Origin: Bacteroides congonensis | GTDB lineage: Bacteria; Bacteroidota; Bacteroidia; Bacteroidales; Bacteroidaceae | Reading direction: 5' to 3' | NCBI RefSeq assembly: GCF_900130125.1 | Contig: NZ_FQXY01000006.1 | Location: 248,001 to 312,000, forward strand | Length of the DNA: 64,000 bases | Shown here: positions 18,401 through 28,130 of the stretch, piece after piece | Layout of the letters: each line of letters begins with the position of its first letter | How positions within the stretch are numbered: position 1 is the stretch's first letter | Position numbers and translations under genes: made by a program | The notes under the pieces: generated by a model | The model's input: only the letters and a program-made list of their open reading frames with translations | What the model was told of the DNA's origin: nothing | Database searches by the model: none

Positions 18401-20107
18401 ATGGCTAATTATTATACAGACATACCGGAACTCAAGTTTCACTTGAACAATCCGATGATGAAACGTATTTGCGAACTCAAAGAACGCAATTACAGAGATA
18501 AAGATGAATTCGACTATGCTCCGCTGGACTTTGAAGACGCTGTAGACTCTTACGACAAAGTGTTGGAGATTACAGGAGAAATCACAGGAGAAATCATCGC
18601 CGCCAACGCAGAAGGCGTGGACGAAGAAGGCCCTCACTGTGCCAACGGACGTGTAGAATACGCTTCAGGAACCAAACAGAACCTGGACGCTATGGTGAAA
18701 GCCGGCTTGAACGGCATGACCATGCCACGTAAATTCGGCGGTCTGAACTTCCCGATTACCCCATACACCATGTGCGCGGAAATCGTGGCTGCTGCCGACG
18801 CAGGCTTCGGTAACATCTGGTCTTTACAGGACTGTATCGAAACATTGTACGAATTCGGTACATCTGACCAGCACAGCCGTTTCATCCCTCGTGTATGCCA
18901 GGGCGAAACCATGTCTATGGACTTGACAGAACCGGATGCCGGTTCCGACCTTCAATCCGTTATGCTGAAAGCTACTTATAGCGAAAAAGACGGATGCTGG
19001 TTGCTGAACGGTGTAAAACGTTTCATTACGAACGGTGATGCTGATATTCACCTGGTACTGGCTCGTTCGGAAGAAGGAACAAGAGACGGTCGTGGTCTTT
19101 CTATGTTCATCTACGACAAGAATGAAGGTGGTGTGAACGTACGTCGTATCGAAAACAAACTCGGTATCCACGGTTCTCCTACTTGTGAATTGGTATATAA
19201 GAATGCCAAAGCTGAACTTTGCGGTGACCGTAAACTCGGTTTGATTAAATATGTAATGGCTTTGATGAACGGTGCCCGTCTGGGTATTGCCGCACAATCC
19301 GTAGGTTTGAGCCAGGCTGCTTACAATGAAGGATTGGCTTATGCCAAAGACCGTAAGCAATTCGGCAAAGCTATTATCGAATTCCCGGCAGTATACGACA
19401 TGCTGGCTATCATGAAAGGCAAGTTGGATGCCGGACGTGCATTGCTATATCAAACAGCCCGCTACGTAGATATCTACAAAGCGCTGGATGACATCGCCCG
19501 CGAACGTAAACTGACTCCTGAAGAACGTCAGGAACAGAAAAAATACGCTAAATTGGCCGACAGCTTCACTCCACTTGCCAAGGGTATGAACTCTGAATAT
19601 GCCAATCAGAACGCTTACGACTGTATCCAGATTCACGGCGGTTCGGGCTTCATGATGGAATATGCCTGTCAGCGTATCTATCGCGACGCACGTATCACCA
19701 GCATCTATGAAGGAACAACCCAGTTGCAGACCGTAGCCGCTATCCGTTACGTGACTAATGGTTCTTACATCGCTACTATCCGCGAATACGAAACAATTCC
19801 TTGCTCACCGGAAATGGAACCGTTGATGTCTCGTCTGAAGAAGATGGCTGATAAGTTCGAAGCAAGCACCAACGCTGTAAAAGAAGCACAAGATCAGGAA
19901 TTGCTGGACTTCGTTGCCCGCAGACTGATGGAAATGTCCGCTACCATCATTATGTGTCACCTGTTGATTCAAGATGCCAGCAAATCTTCAGAGCTGTTCT
20001 CCAAATCCGCACATGTATATTTGAATTATGCAGAGGCAGAGGTAGAAAAGCATACAAATTTCATCGAAAACCTCGATAAAGAAGACTTAGCTTTCTACAA
20101 AAAGTAA
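18401..20107 (+). CDS. Acyl-CoA dehydrogenase family flavoprotein
   Basis: 568 residues. The ACAD N-terminal helical, middle beta (MDLTEPDAGSDLQSV, KRFITNGDADIHLV) and C-terminal helical domains are present. IYEGTTQLQTVAA near residue 437 carries the Glu expected to be the catalytic base. A C-terminal extension of about 110 residues beyond the core (from about 455) resembles the longer ACAD subfamily that pairs with Etf in anaerobes. The acyl-CoA substrate cannot be assigned. It is last in a three-gene operon with etfBA and is followed at once by a terminator. Confidence 0.92.
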   Translation: MANYYTDIPELKFHLNNPMMKRICELKERNYRDKDEFDYAPLDFEDAVDSYDKVLEITGEITGEIIAANAEGVDEEGPHCANGRVEYASGTKQNLDAMVKAGLNGMTMPRKFGGLNFPITPYTMCAEIVAAADAGFGNIWSLQDCIETLYEFGTSDQHSRFIPRVCQGETMSMDLTEPDAGSDLQSVMLKATYSEKDGCWLLNGVKRFITNGDADIHLVLARSEEGTRDGRGLSMFIYDKNEGGVNVRRIENKLGIHGSPTCELVYKNAKAELCGDRKLGLIKYVMALMNGARLGIAAQSVGLSQAAYNEGLAYAKDRKQFGKAIIEFPAVYDMLAIMKGKLDAGRALLYQTARYVDIYKALDDIARERKLTPEERQEQKKYAKLADSFTPLAKGMNSEYANQNAYDCIQIHGGSGFMMEYACQRIYRDARITSIYEGTTQLQTVAAIRYVTNGSYIATIREYETIPCSPEMEPLMSRLKKMADKFEASTNAVKEAQDQELLDFVARRLMEMSATIIMCHLLIQDASKSSELFSKSAHVYLNYAEAEVEKHTNFIENLDKEDLAFYKK

Positions 20108-20131
20108 AAGATTAAGTACCAATAATAAAAA

Positions 20132-20165
20132 AAGCATCCTCTTCGTGAGAAGGGATGCTTTTTTA
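20132..20165 (+). terminator. Terminator after the etf operon
   Basis: AAGCATCC (20132-20139) pairs with GGATGCTT (20153-20160), with inner TCT/AGA pairing. Poly-A precedes it and poly-T follows, so it can act in both directions. Confidence 0.85.
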
Positions 20166-20175
20166 TTTGTCATAT

Positions 20176-20208
20176 TCTGTCATTTTTCATTATTATTCTA
20201 TACATTTG
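20176..20208 (+). promoter_or_regulatory. Promoter of the rhomboid-DUF4132 operon
   Basis: A perfect -7 box TACATTTG is at 20201-20208, with TCTG at 20176-20179 (3 of 4 to TTTG), spacing 21. It gives a leader of about 45 bases. Confidence 0.7.
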
Positions 20209-20259
20209 TCAGGGAGATAAGTAATTTTTTAATCAGTAACCAGAGATAGAGAAAGAAAT

Positions 20260-22008
20260 ATGGCACTCAAACCTTCATATGACGACAAACTACATTTATC
20301 AGGATTATCAAATACGGAAATTCTTATATTAGCTCTTGAGGCTTCTCAAAAACTTGAATGGAACATCGAAGAAATAGCTCCGGAATGGATCCGTTTTGAA
20401 GTCCCTATAAATATGCACACCAGCGGAGAAGAAATAACTTTCACTCTCGGAAAGGAAGGTGACGGAGAGATATCCATCCACAGTGAATGTACTTCCATAC
20501 AATTTGTAGATTATGGAAAGAACAGGAAGAATATCCAAAAGTTACAAGAGATAATGGAAGAAGTAAGGGCTACCCTGCTCCCGGAAGAACTTACCCAAAA
20601 AGCAAATAAGCTGAAAGAAGAATTTAACCGTCCGCTCACAGAAGAAGAAAAAGTATATATAGAAGAGGAAAAGAAAAAAGGTTCTCTCTTGTCTTTCTTT
20701 ATTCCACGCAAAGGATTTATAGCAACGCCTATCCTGATAGACATCAACATTCTGGTATTTATCCTGATGGTCGCTTCGGGAGTGGGAGTATTTGAGCCCG
20801 GCACATTGGCGCTGTTAAAGTGGGGAGCCGACTTCGGACCGCTGACCCTTACAGGCGACTGGTGGCGCACGGTGACCTGCAACTTCATTCACATCGGTGG
20901 TTTCCATCTTGCGATGAACATATATGCCTTCATGTTTGTCGGCCTTTTTCTGGAACAACTGATAGGAAGCCGCCGGATGTTCGCTTCTTATCTCCTGACC
21001 GGGCTATGTTCGGCCGTATTCAGCCTATATATGCATGCCGAGACAATCAGCGCCGGAGCTTCCGGGGCAATCTTCGGACTTTACGGCATATTTCTTGCCT
21101 TCCTTTTATTCCACGGCATTGCCAAAGAACAACGAAAGGCATTACTAACCAGTATCCTTATTTTCGTCGGCTACAATTTGGTTTATGGGATGAAAGAAGG
21201 AATCGATAATGCAGCACATATCGGCGGATTATTAAGCGGCTTCTTGCTGGGAATTGTTTATGTATTCAGCTATAAGTTCGAAAAAGCCGATGCACGGCGA
21301 ACCATATCCATCATCGGAGAACTTGGCATATTCTGCATTTTCCTGTTCAGTTTCATTATACTTTGCAAGAATGTCTCGCCCCTGTATCAAGAGATACGTC
21401 AGGAGTGGGACAGCGGAATCGTAGAAGCCTATCTTAACGGAGAACTGGAAGAAGAAAACGATGATGAGACGGGCATGAATTCTTCCGATGACTCTTCCGG
21501 CAGGCAGTTTCCTTCATATGTTCCCGTTGGTAATAACGATACATGGCTTTCTTACTACGATGCAGAAACAAATTTCAGTTGCCAGTATCCGACCAACTGG
21601 AGGAAAATTACAGGAGGACAAGGGCTAACTCCCAGTTCGCAACCACCATTACTCAGACTCGTCAACGGAGCCAACCAACTGACAGTTACTTCTATTACCT
21701 ATGATACACAGAAAGAATTTGAACATACAAAAGAATTATCGCTTATTCTCCCGAGAAATGCACAAGGGCAACCATCGGAAGACTACAAGCAAAGCGATGT
21801 CAACATCAATGGGCTATCCATGACAAGGACTACCAATCCTTTACACATCGGTGCACCCGATGAACCGGGAGAAGATATACAACAAATTGTATTAAAATAT
21901 TTTCAGGAGAGTAAAAAAAGAATCTTTAGTATTGTCATGCTCATCTATGACGAAGAAGCGAAACCCGATATAGAAGCCATCGCATCAAGTATTCAGATAA
22001 CCAAATAA
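20260..22008 (+). CDS. Rhomboid-family intramembrane serine protease with long soluble flanks
   Basis: 582 residues. A cytoplasmic N-terminal region of about 150 residues precedes the rhomboid membrane core (about 155-365). The core has NFIHIGGFHLAMN, the GASGAIFG motif with Ser268, and NAAHIGG with His320, the catalytic dyad. After the last helix there is an acidic linker (LNGELEEENDDETG) and a C-terminal domain of about 160 residues (YYDAETNFSCQYPTNWRKI), probably outside the membrane core. Rhomboids cut substrates within the bilayer; the substrate here is unknown. It is the first of four closely packed genes. Confidence 0.9.
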   Translation: MALKPSYDDKLHLSGLSNTEILILALEASQKLEWNIEEIAPEWIRFEVPINMHTSGEEITFTLGKEGDGEISIHSECTSIQFVDYGKNRKNIQKLQEIMEEVRATLLPEELTQKANKLKEEFNRPLTEEEKVYIEEEKKKGSLLSFFIPRKGFIATPILIDINILVFILMVASGVGVFEPGTLALLKWGADFGPLTLTGDWWRTVTCNFIHIGGFHLAMNIYAFMFVGLFLEQLIGSRRMFASYLLTGLCSAVFSLYMHAETISAGASGAIFGLYGIFLAFLLFHGIAKEQRKALLTSILIFVGYNLVYGMKEGIDNAAHIGGLLSGFLLGIVYVFSYKFEKADARRTISIIGELGIFCIFLFSFIILCKNVSPLYQEIRQEWDSGIVEAYLNGELEEENDDETGMNSSDDSSGRQFPSYVPVGNNDTWLSYYDAETNFSCQYPTNWRKITGGQGLTPSSQPPLLRLVNGANQLTVTSITYDTQKEFEHTKELSLILPRNAQGQPSEDYKQSDVNINGLSMTRTTNPLHIGAPDEPGEDIQQIVLKYFQESKKRIFSIVMLIYDEEAKPDIEAIASSIQITK

Positions 22009-22015
22009 AGAGAAT

Positions 22016-22435
22016 ATGAGAGTATATATCCAAGTCAAACAATTAGGAAAGCGGAAGTGCGGCATCGAAAAGATGCCCGTCGATTTTCCTGCTCCTCCTG
22101 CCCATGTAGGGGAGTTGATTGAAGCCATCGTCAGTTGGCAAGTCAGTGAATACAACGAACGCTTGCAACAAAGCGAAGTGCTGAAATACCTCACCCGGGA
22201 AGAAGTGGAAGATAAAGCTGCATCCGGTAAGGTAGGCTTCGGGGTAAATTACAACGGCAAGCCCGCTGCAGAAGCCGAAGCTATCGCCAATGCCCTGCAA
22301 TCCTACGAAGACGGAATTTTCCGTATCTTCATTGACGACGCGGAAGCAGGAGATTTATCCTCTCCTATCCTAGTGAAAGAAGAATCCACACTGACTTTTA
22401 TCCGGCTAACCATGCTGTCAGGAAGATTGTGGTAA
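22016..22435 (+). CDS. Conserved hypothetical protein in a DUF4132 operon
   Basis: 139 residues, not recognised as a named family. It is soluble, with no signal peptide or membrane segment. MRVYIQVKQLGKRK at the N-terminus and IFRIFIDDAEAG near the C-terminus suggest a small alpha/beta domain. It begins 7 bases after the rhomboid stop and ends 42 bases before the DUF4132 gene. The neighbouring large protein is its most likely partner. No function can be assigned. Confidence 0.75.
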   Translation: MRVYIQVKQLGKRKCGIEKMPVDFPAPPAHVGELIEAIVSWQVSEYNERLQQSEVLKYLTREEVEDKAASGKVGFGVNYNGKPAAEAEAIANALQSYEDGIFRIFIDDAEAGDLSSPILVKEESTLTFIRLTMLSGRLW

Positions 22436-22477
22436 TTCATATCCCATAAAAGAAAACACTTAAAAACAAATAGAATC

Positions 22478-25400
22478 ATGAGACTCATTTATAATGAAAC
22501 ATTAAATAAACGGATACTTCCGTACTTGGAGAAATTAACCAAGAAGAAAAGTAGTTTGGATAAAGAGACCCGCACCTTGTTTGATATATTTATGCTATAC
22601 TTTGATATGGATACCCGGTATGGCACATATAGCGACAAGCTGGAGCCTTGCATTATAAGTATTATCAAGGAAGAGAAAATCAAGAGCGTAGCCAATCTCT
22701 TCGACGGAAAGCTGAACAAACTACTCCTCTATTTATTGGGGAATGAATACGCACATCTGTTTCACACTTATCTGAAGCTCAAAGCGCATTGTCCATACAC
22801 ACATGGATATTCAAGACGGTCGCAACGCGCTGTCAATCCTTATCTGCATTTCTCCCATGTGATAGACGCACTGACTCAATTTCTGAAGCTTCGTGCCACC
22901 GGCTTTACAGAACAGGCCATACTAAACGGTGGAAACACACCGGAAGAAATAGAAGCATACAAAGACTGCATGAGCTGCGAAGACTGGATAGCCGCCCAAA
23001 TAGCAGAAGGCAACCAAACCGTTATTGACTACCTGCACAATGTACTGACCAGCGAAAATAACGCCAACCGCCTAAATCAGGGACATCTTAAAGCTATCGC
23101 AGTGAGTGGGCACCATCCATTGCTGGAACTGGAAGGGAAATTACTTTTGGCGGCCAAATTACAGGAAGGACTCCGACAGGCTATCGTGGAAACAATGGAC
23201 GAAGGATGTCCCGAAAGTTATTTATACCTACTCTCCGTGATTTACGACAACGGCCTGCAACGGTTTGCTTCCGTAAAACGGGGCATCGCAGTCAGCACGG
23301 GAATCGGCGAGCAGGAGAGCAGCGAACGCGTCACCAATAAATATGTAGAACTAATCCTGAAATTCCTGAAGAATCAGGACGAGGCACGCAAAGCCCTTCA
23401 AAGCAAAGATACCATCGAGCTTTATCTGGCTTTATGGAGCATTGGATTTTATAATACAAACGATATTCAGGCACTTGCAACAGACATCATCAGGAACGGA
23501 GCCAAACATCAAGTACAGACTTACCTTTATTTCCTGCGTTGTACGCAACACTCCGCCATGAGTTATTGCATCAGCAAAGATGCCTTTGAGAAGTGGCACA
23601 GTGCCCCGTCGGTCGTGGCAGCTATTCTCCCACTCTATCTCTCTGATTTTTATCTTAGCCGATATGGCGGGCGTGAAGACCCGAAACTTACCGATTACTT
23701 TGAGAACAGAGAAGAAGCCGTGCGCCACTATGGATATTTGAAGCAAATCTATCAGTCTATCTCAACCAAGGAAACCTATGCTCCTTATATATTCCCGTGG
23801 GAAAGCACACAGCTCACCCAGTCGGAAGTAGTTCTCAAAATGGCATATATCATTTGGATGCTGAATGATTCTGCCATGAAAGATGACCTTTGCAGTTATC
23901 TGGTATCCTTGGATTCTTATATGCGGGCAAGCTATATCAGTATCGTACTGAATCCGCCCACTAGTCCGCTGCAAGAAGAATATATACTGCAATCACTGGG
24001 CGACCGTTCTCTGGATGTACGCAATGAGGCCTACAAAGTATTGTCTGAAATGGCCTTATCGCCCGAACAGAATCAGAAAGTGGAAGAGTTGCTTCGTTTC
24101 AAATATAGCGAGATGCGTATCAACGCTATCAACCTGCTGATGAAACAACCGAAAGAAGAACTGGCCGGCAGCATCCGGCGATTGCTTACAGACAAAGTGG
24201 CCGAACGCCGCTTGGCGGGACTGGATATGATGAAGACAATTCATAATGTAGATTTTATGCAAGACATCTATCAGGAACTTCTTCCTGCCATCAAAGAAAT
24301 TCAGAAACCGAACGCTAAAGAAAAGGTGCTGATAGAATCTTTGATTGGTGACGGAACGGAGAAGAAAGCCACGCAGCACTACACCAAAGAAAACGGTTTC
24401 GGCCTGTACAATCCTGATTTCGAAGTAAGCCTGCCGGAAATTGCGCCGGACAAAGGATTCAATGTCAAGAAAGCATTCGAGTTTATCAGTTTTGGAAGAG
24501 CCAAACTCACTTTCGAAAGATTGAGTAAATACATCGCCGCACACAAAAACGACGAGTTTAAAAACGACTACGGGGAAGCACGCCTGGTGGGTAACAGCGT
24601 ACTGATGAAATGGAGCAACTACGGTGGACTGAGTGGTCTTGGGCTCCCCGAACTCTGGCAGGATTTCTACGAACGTGAAATCGGAAGTTACGAGAAATTA
24701 ATGATGATGAGTTTCATGCTTGCATCGACAGGCGTTGCCCAGGATAATGACGACTACGACGAGGAAGATGAAGAAGATAGAAAAGCCGATATAAAATCAG
24801 CCAATAGTTTTGAACCGCTTGTCAACAAAATGTATGCGGGTTTCACCTATCGCGGATTGCAAAAGGTACTCCGGAAATTGCCTTATTATGAACAGATGGA
24901 AGATATTATCGACGCGCTGACCTATGAGTACAGAGACGAAACAGTTTATCAGCGAATGGCTGCCAATATGTTGATCCAACTGACACCCTTACTCGATACA
25001 AAGAATATCTTCCGCCAATATACGAGCAAACACGCATGGCTCAGAGACAAACTGGAATACGGAGAAAAGCTCATTGTTTATCCGATACACAACAATAAGT
25101 TTGTCCAGTTCTGGCTTGATACACCCAGCAGGCCGATAGACGACGCCTTGTTTACCCGCTACTTCACCGTGCGCTATCAGCTCTACAAGCTCACCAACTA
25201 TATGGAGCATACCCCCGAACTGGAAGAAACCGATTCCTATCTGCAATGCGTGGACTTTGCCCGTGCCTGGATGCTAGGATTGATTCCGACAGAAGAAGTA
25301 TATCGTGAACTGATAGCCCGTGTCAACTCTCCCAAACAAATCAAGAATATCACTCTGGTATTGAACGAGAACCGTCGTTTCAATGAAAGAGACAGGGAGT

Positions 25401-27538
25401 GGATGACCTATATCAAGGATTTCAACTTCTCTCTCTTCCGGCCACTGCTGCAAAAGGTAGTCAACCGTATCCTGGACATAGAACTGTCACGTGGAGATTC
25501 CGAAACGCAGGTTACCCGTCTAGCCGAAGAATTGACTTGTGTCTATGGTGCCGAAACATTTATCCGTATCCTGCAAGCATTCGGTAAAGATACATTCATA
25601 CGCGACAGTTATAATTGGCGGAACACGAAACGGGGAGTATTGAGTAGCCTGCTCCATGCTTGCTATCCGTTGCCGGCAGACACAAGCGACCATCTCAAAA
25701 AACTGGCAAAGCAAGCAGAAATCAGCGACGAACGTCTGGTAGAAGCTGCCATGTTCGCCCCGCAATGGATTGAACTCACCGAGCAAGCCATAGGATGGAA
25801 AGGACTGACAAGCGCAGCATACTATTTCCACGCCCATACCAACGAGACTTGCGACGACAAGAAGAAAGCAATTATCGCCCGCTATACTCCGATTGACGTA
25901 GAAGACCTCAGAGATGGTGCTTTCGACATCGGTTGGTTCAAAGATGCTTTCAAGACGATTGGCAAACAACGCTTTGAAGTAGTCTACAATGCCGCCAAGT
26001 ATATTTCATGCAGCAACAGCCACACCCGCGCCCGCAAATTTGCGGACGCCACTAACGGCGCAGTGAAAGCAGCGGATATAAAGAAGGAAATATCAGCCAA
26101 GCGCAACAAAGATTTATTGATGAGCTACGGCCTCATCCCACTAGGAAAGAAAGCGGATAAAGAGCTGTTGGAACGTTACCAATTCCTGCAAAAATTCCTG
26201 AAAGAAAGCAAGGACTTCGGCGCGCAAAGACAGGAAAGCGAAAAGAAGGCAGTGGGTATCGCCCTGCAAAACTTAGCCCTCAACTCCGGTTACGGTGACG
26301 TCACCCGTCTGACCTGGAGTATGGAAACCGAATTGATTAAAGAACTTCTCCCCTACCTCTCTCCGAAAGAAATAGAAGATGTAGAAGTGTATGTGCACAT
26401 TAATGACGAAGGCAAAGCGGAAATCAAACAAATCAAAGCCGGAAAAGAGCTTAACAGTATGCCTGCCAAGTTGAAAAAGCATCCGTATGTAGAAGAACTG
26501 AAAGCGGTACACAAGAAACTGAAAGACCAGTACACCCGTTCCCGCATTATGTTAGAACAAGCTATGGAAGACTGCATCCGTTTTGAAGAGAACGAGCTTC
26601 GCAAACTGATGCAGAACCCTGTTATCTGGCCGTTATTGAAGCATCTTGTCTTTATCTGTAACGGACAGGCAGGTTTCTATACCGACGGATTACTGGTGAC
26701 GGCAAATGCCGTCTGTCTCCCGTTGAAATCGAAAGACGAATTACGTATCGCCCATCCTACCGACCTGTACGCAAGCGGTGACTGGCATATGTATCAGAAA
26801 TTCCTGTTCGACAAAGCCATCCGCCAACCTTTCAAACAGGTATTCCGCGAACTTTATGTGCCTACTCCGGAAGAGGAAGGCGCCACACAATCCCGCCGCT
26901 ATGCCGGAAATCAGATTCAACCGCAGAAAACAGTCGCCGTACTGAAAGGACGCCGATGGGTGGCCGATTATGAAGACGGACTTCAGAAGATATATTATAA
27001 AGAGAATATCATCGCTACCATCTACGCCATGGCAGACTGGTTCTCTCCTGCCGACATCGAAGCTCCGACCTTGGAATATGTCTGCTTCCACAACCGCAGG
27101 GACTATAAACTAATGAATATCTCGGAGATTCCGCCCGTTATTTTCTCTGAAGTAATGAGGGATGTGGACTTGGCGGTCAGTGTAGCCCATGCCGGAAGTG
27201 TCGACCCGGAAACCAGTCACTCTACCATCGAAATGCGCAGCGCATTGGTGGAACTGACGATGCCTTTATTCCATCTCAACAATGTGAAGGTAAAAGGCAA
27301 CTTTGCCCATATAGAAGGCAAACTGGGTAAATATAACATCCATCTGGGCAGCGGTGTGATTCATCAGGAAGGCGGTACGCAGATTGCAGTTCTTCCGGTA
27401 CATTCGCAAAACCGCGGACGCCTGTTCCTGCCTTTTGTAGACGAAGACCCGAAAACAGCTGAAATATTGACTAAGATTATCTTCTTCGCAGAAGACAATA
27501 AGATAAAAGACCCGAGTATCCTGAACCAAATCAAATAA
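22478..27538 (+). CDS. Giant DUF4132-domain protein with HEAT-like repeats
   Basis: 1686 residues, soluble. The central part (about 490-620) has HEAT/armadillo-like helical repeats (SLGDRSLDVRNEAYKVLSEM, EMRINAINLLMKQ), followed by an acidic linker DDYDEEDEEDRKAD near 758. The C-terminal 300 residues (VAVLKGRRWVADYEDGLQK, WFSPADIEAPTLEYVCFHNR, AVLPVHSQNRGRLFLPF) match the DUF4132 family. Members in E. coli (YehI/MolR-type) often carry WGR domains, and no WGR is clear here. No catalytic role is established. It lies between a 139-residue partner and a 7-base spaced msrC. Confidence 0.82.
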   Translation: MRLIYNETLNKRILPYLEKLTKKKSSLDKETRTLFDIFMLYFDMDTRYGTYSDKLEPCIISIIKEEKIKSVANLFDGKLNKLLLYLLGNEYAHLFHTYLKLKAHCPYTHGYSRRSQRAVNPYLHFSHVIDALTQFLKLRATGFTEQAILNGGNTPEEIEAYKDCMSCEDWIAAQIAEGNQTVIDYLHNVLTSENNANRLNQGHLKAIAVSGHHPLLELEGKLLLAAKLQEGLRQAIVETMDEGCPESYLYLLSVIYDNGLQRFASVKRGIAVSTGIGEQESSERVTNKYVELILKFLKNQDEARKALQSKDTIELYLALWSIGFYNTNDIQALATDIIRNGAKHQVQTYLYFLRCTQHSAMSYCISKDAFEKWHSAPSVVAAILPLYLSDFYLSRYGGREDPKLTDYFENREEAVRHYGYLKQIYQSISTKETYAPYIFPWESTQLTQSEVVLKMAYIIWMLNDSAMKDDLCSYLVSLDSYMRASYISIVLNPPTSPLQEEYILQSLGDRSLDVRNEAYKVLSEMALSPEQNQKVEELLRFKYSEMRINAINLLMKQPKEELAGSIRRLLTDKVAERRLAGLDMMKTIHNVDFMQDIYQELLPAIKEIQKPNAKEKVLIESLIGDGTEKKATQHYTKENGFGLYNPDFEVSLPEIAPDKGFNVKKAFEFISFGRAKLTFERLSKYIAAHKNDEFKNDYGEARLVGNSVLMKWSNYGGLSGLGLPELWQDFYEREIGSYEKLMMMSFMLASTGVAQDNDDYDEEDEEDRKADIKSANSFEPLVNKMYAGFTYRGLQKVLRKLPYYEQMEDIIDALTYEYRDETVYQRMAANMLIQLTPLLDTKNIFRQYTSKHAWLRDKLEYGEKLIVYPIHNNKFVQFWLDTPSRPIDDALFTRYFTVRYQLYKLTNYMEHTPELEETDSYLQCVDFARAWMLGLIPTEEVYRELIARVNSPKQIKNITLVLNENRRFNERDREWMTYIKDFNFSLFRPLLQKVVNRILDIELSRGDSETQVTRLAEELTCVYGAETFIRILQAFGKDTFIRDSYNWRNTKRGVLSSLLHACYPLPADTSDHLKKLAKQAEISDERLVEAAMFAPQWIELTEQAIGWKGLTSAAYYFHAHTNETCDDKKKAIIARYTPIDVEDLRDGAFDIGWFKDAFKTIGKQRFEVVYNAAKYISCSNSHTRARKFADATNGAVKAADIKKEISAKRNKDLLMSYGLIPLGKKADKELLERYQFLQKFLKESKDFGAQRQESEKKAVGIALQNLALNSGYGDVTRLTWSMETELIKELLPYLSPKEIEDVEVYVHINDEGKAEIKQIKAGKELNSMPAKLKKHPYVEELKAVHKKLKDQYTRSRIMLEQAMEDCIRFEENELRKLMQNPVIWPLLKHLVFICNGQAGFYTDGLLVTANAVCLPLKSKDELRIAHPTDLYASGDWHMYQKFLFDKAIRQPFKQVFRELYVPTPEEEGATQSRRYAGNQIQPQKTVAVLKGRRWVADYEDGLQKIYYKENIIATIYAMADWFSPADIEAPTLEYVCFHNRRDYKLMNISEIPPVIFSEVMRDVDLAVSVAHAGSVDPETSHSTIEMRSALVELTMPLFHLNNVKVKGNFAHIEGKLGKYNIHLGSGVIHQEGGTQIAVLPVHSQNRGRLFLPFVDEDPKTAEILTKIIFFAEDNKIKDPSILNQIK

Positions 27539-27545
27539 GGACGAT

Positions 27546-28016
27546 ATGGCAGAAAATTTATTAATCAGCACAGGAAGCAAAGAGGAGAAATATCGCGAGC
27601 TACTTCCACAACTACATGCTTTAGTAAGTACGGAAACGGATTTCATAGCCAATCTAGCCAATGTTGCGGCAGCCCTGAAGCAGACTTTCGGTTTCTTCTG
27701 GGTAGGCTTTTATATTGTAAAAGGAGATGAACTTGTATTAGGGCCTTTTCAGGGGCCTATTGCCTGTACACGTATCCGAATCGGCAGAGGGGTTTGCGGA
27801 ACAGCCTGGAAAGAAGTCCGGACACTGATTGTTCCTGATGTAGAGCAATTTCCCGGACACATCGCATGCAGTTCGGATTCAAAATCGGAAATCGTAGTGC
27901 CGATGATAAGGCAGGGAGAAGTAGTCGGAGTATTGGATATAGACAGTGATACACTGGATAGTTTCGATACGGTTGACGCACGCTATCTGGAAGAAATTTG
28001 CACATACATCGGATAA
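27546..28016 (+). CDS. msrC: Free methionine-R-sulfoxide reductase (GAF-type)
   Basis: 156 residues, one GAF domain. The three cysteines used by fRMsr enzymes are present in GPIACTRIRIGRGVCGTAW and HIACSSDSKSEIVVP. The family reduces free L-methionine-(R)-sulfoxide using thioredoxin. The gene follows the DUF4132 gene by 7 bases, so oxidative-damage repair is co-expressed with that operon. Confidence 0.92.
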   Translation: MAENLLISTGSKEEKYRELLPQLHALVSTETDFIANLANVAAALKQTFGFFWVGFYIVKGDELVLGPFQGPIACTRIRIGRGVCGTAWKEVRTLIVPDVEQFPGHIACSSDSKSEIVVPMIRQGEVVGVLDIDSDTLDSFDTVDARYLEEICTYIG

Positions 28017-28042
28017 CTGCGGGCGTGCCGCTATCATACAAA

Positions 28043-28083
28043 AAAACAGAGGCTCTGATTGAATGAAACAGAGCCTCTGTTTT
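28043..28083. terminator. Bidirectional terminator between msrC and cbpM, hairpin 1
   Basis: A perfect 15-bp stem (AAAACAGAGGCTCTG 28043-28057; CAGAGCCTCTGTTTT 28069-28083) has poly-A on one side and poly-T on the other. It serves convergent genes. Confidence 0.9.
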
Positions 28084-28091
28084 ATATAAAT

Positions 28092-28130
28092 AGAGGCTCT
28101 ATTTGCACCAAACAGAGCCTTCGTTTTTTT
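28092..28130. terminator. Second, related hairpin next to the first
   Basis: AGGCTCT (28094-28100) pairs with AGAGCCT (28114-28120), followed by TCGTTTTTTT. The arm sequence repeats that of hairpin 1, so arms of the two hairpins can also pair with each other. Confidence 0.6.

Noticed and set aside
17738..18637. A 299-codon open frame antisense to etfA and the acyl-CoA dehydrogenase
   Set aside because: It spans two certain genes and has no domain signature; it is a by-product of codon usage.
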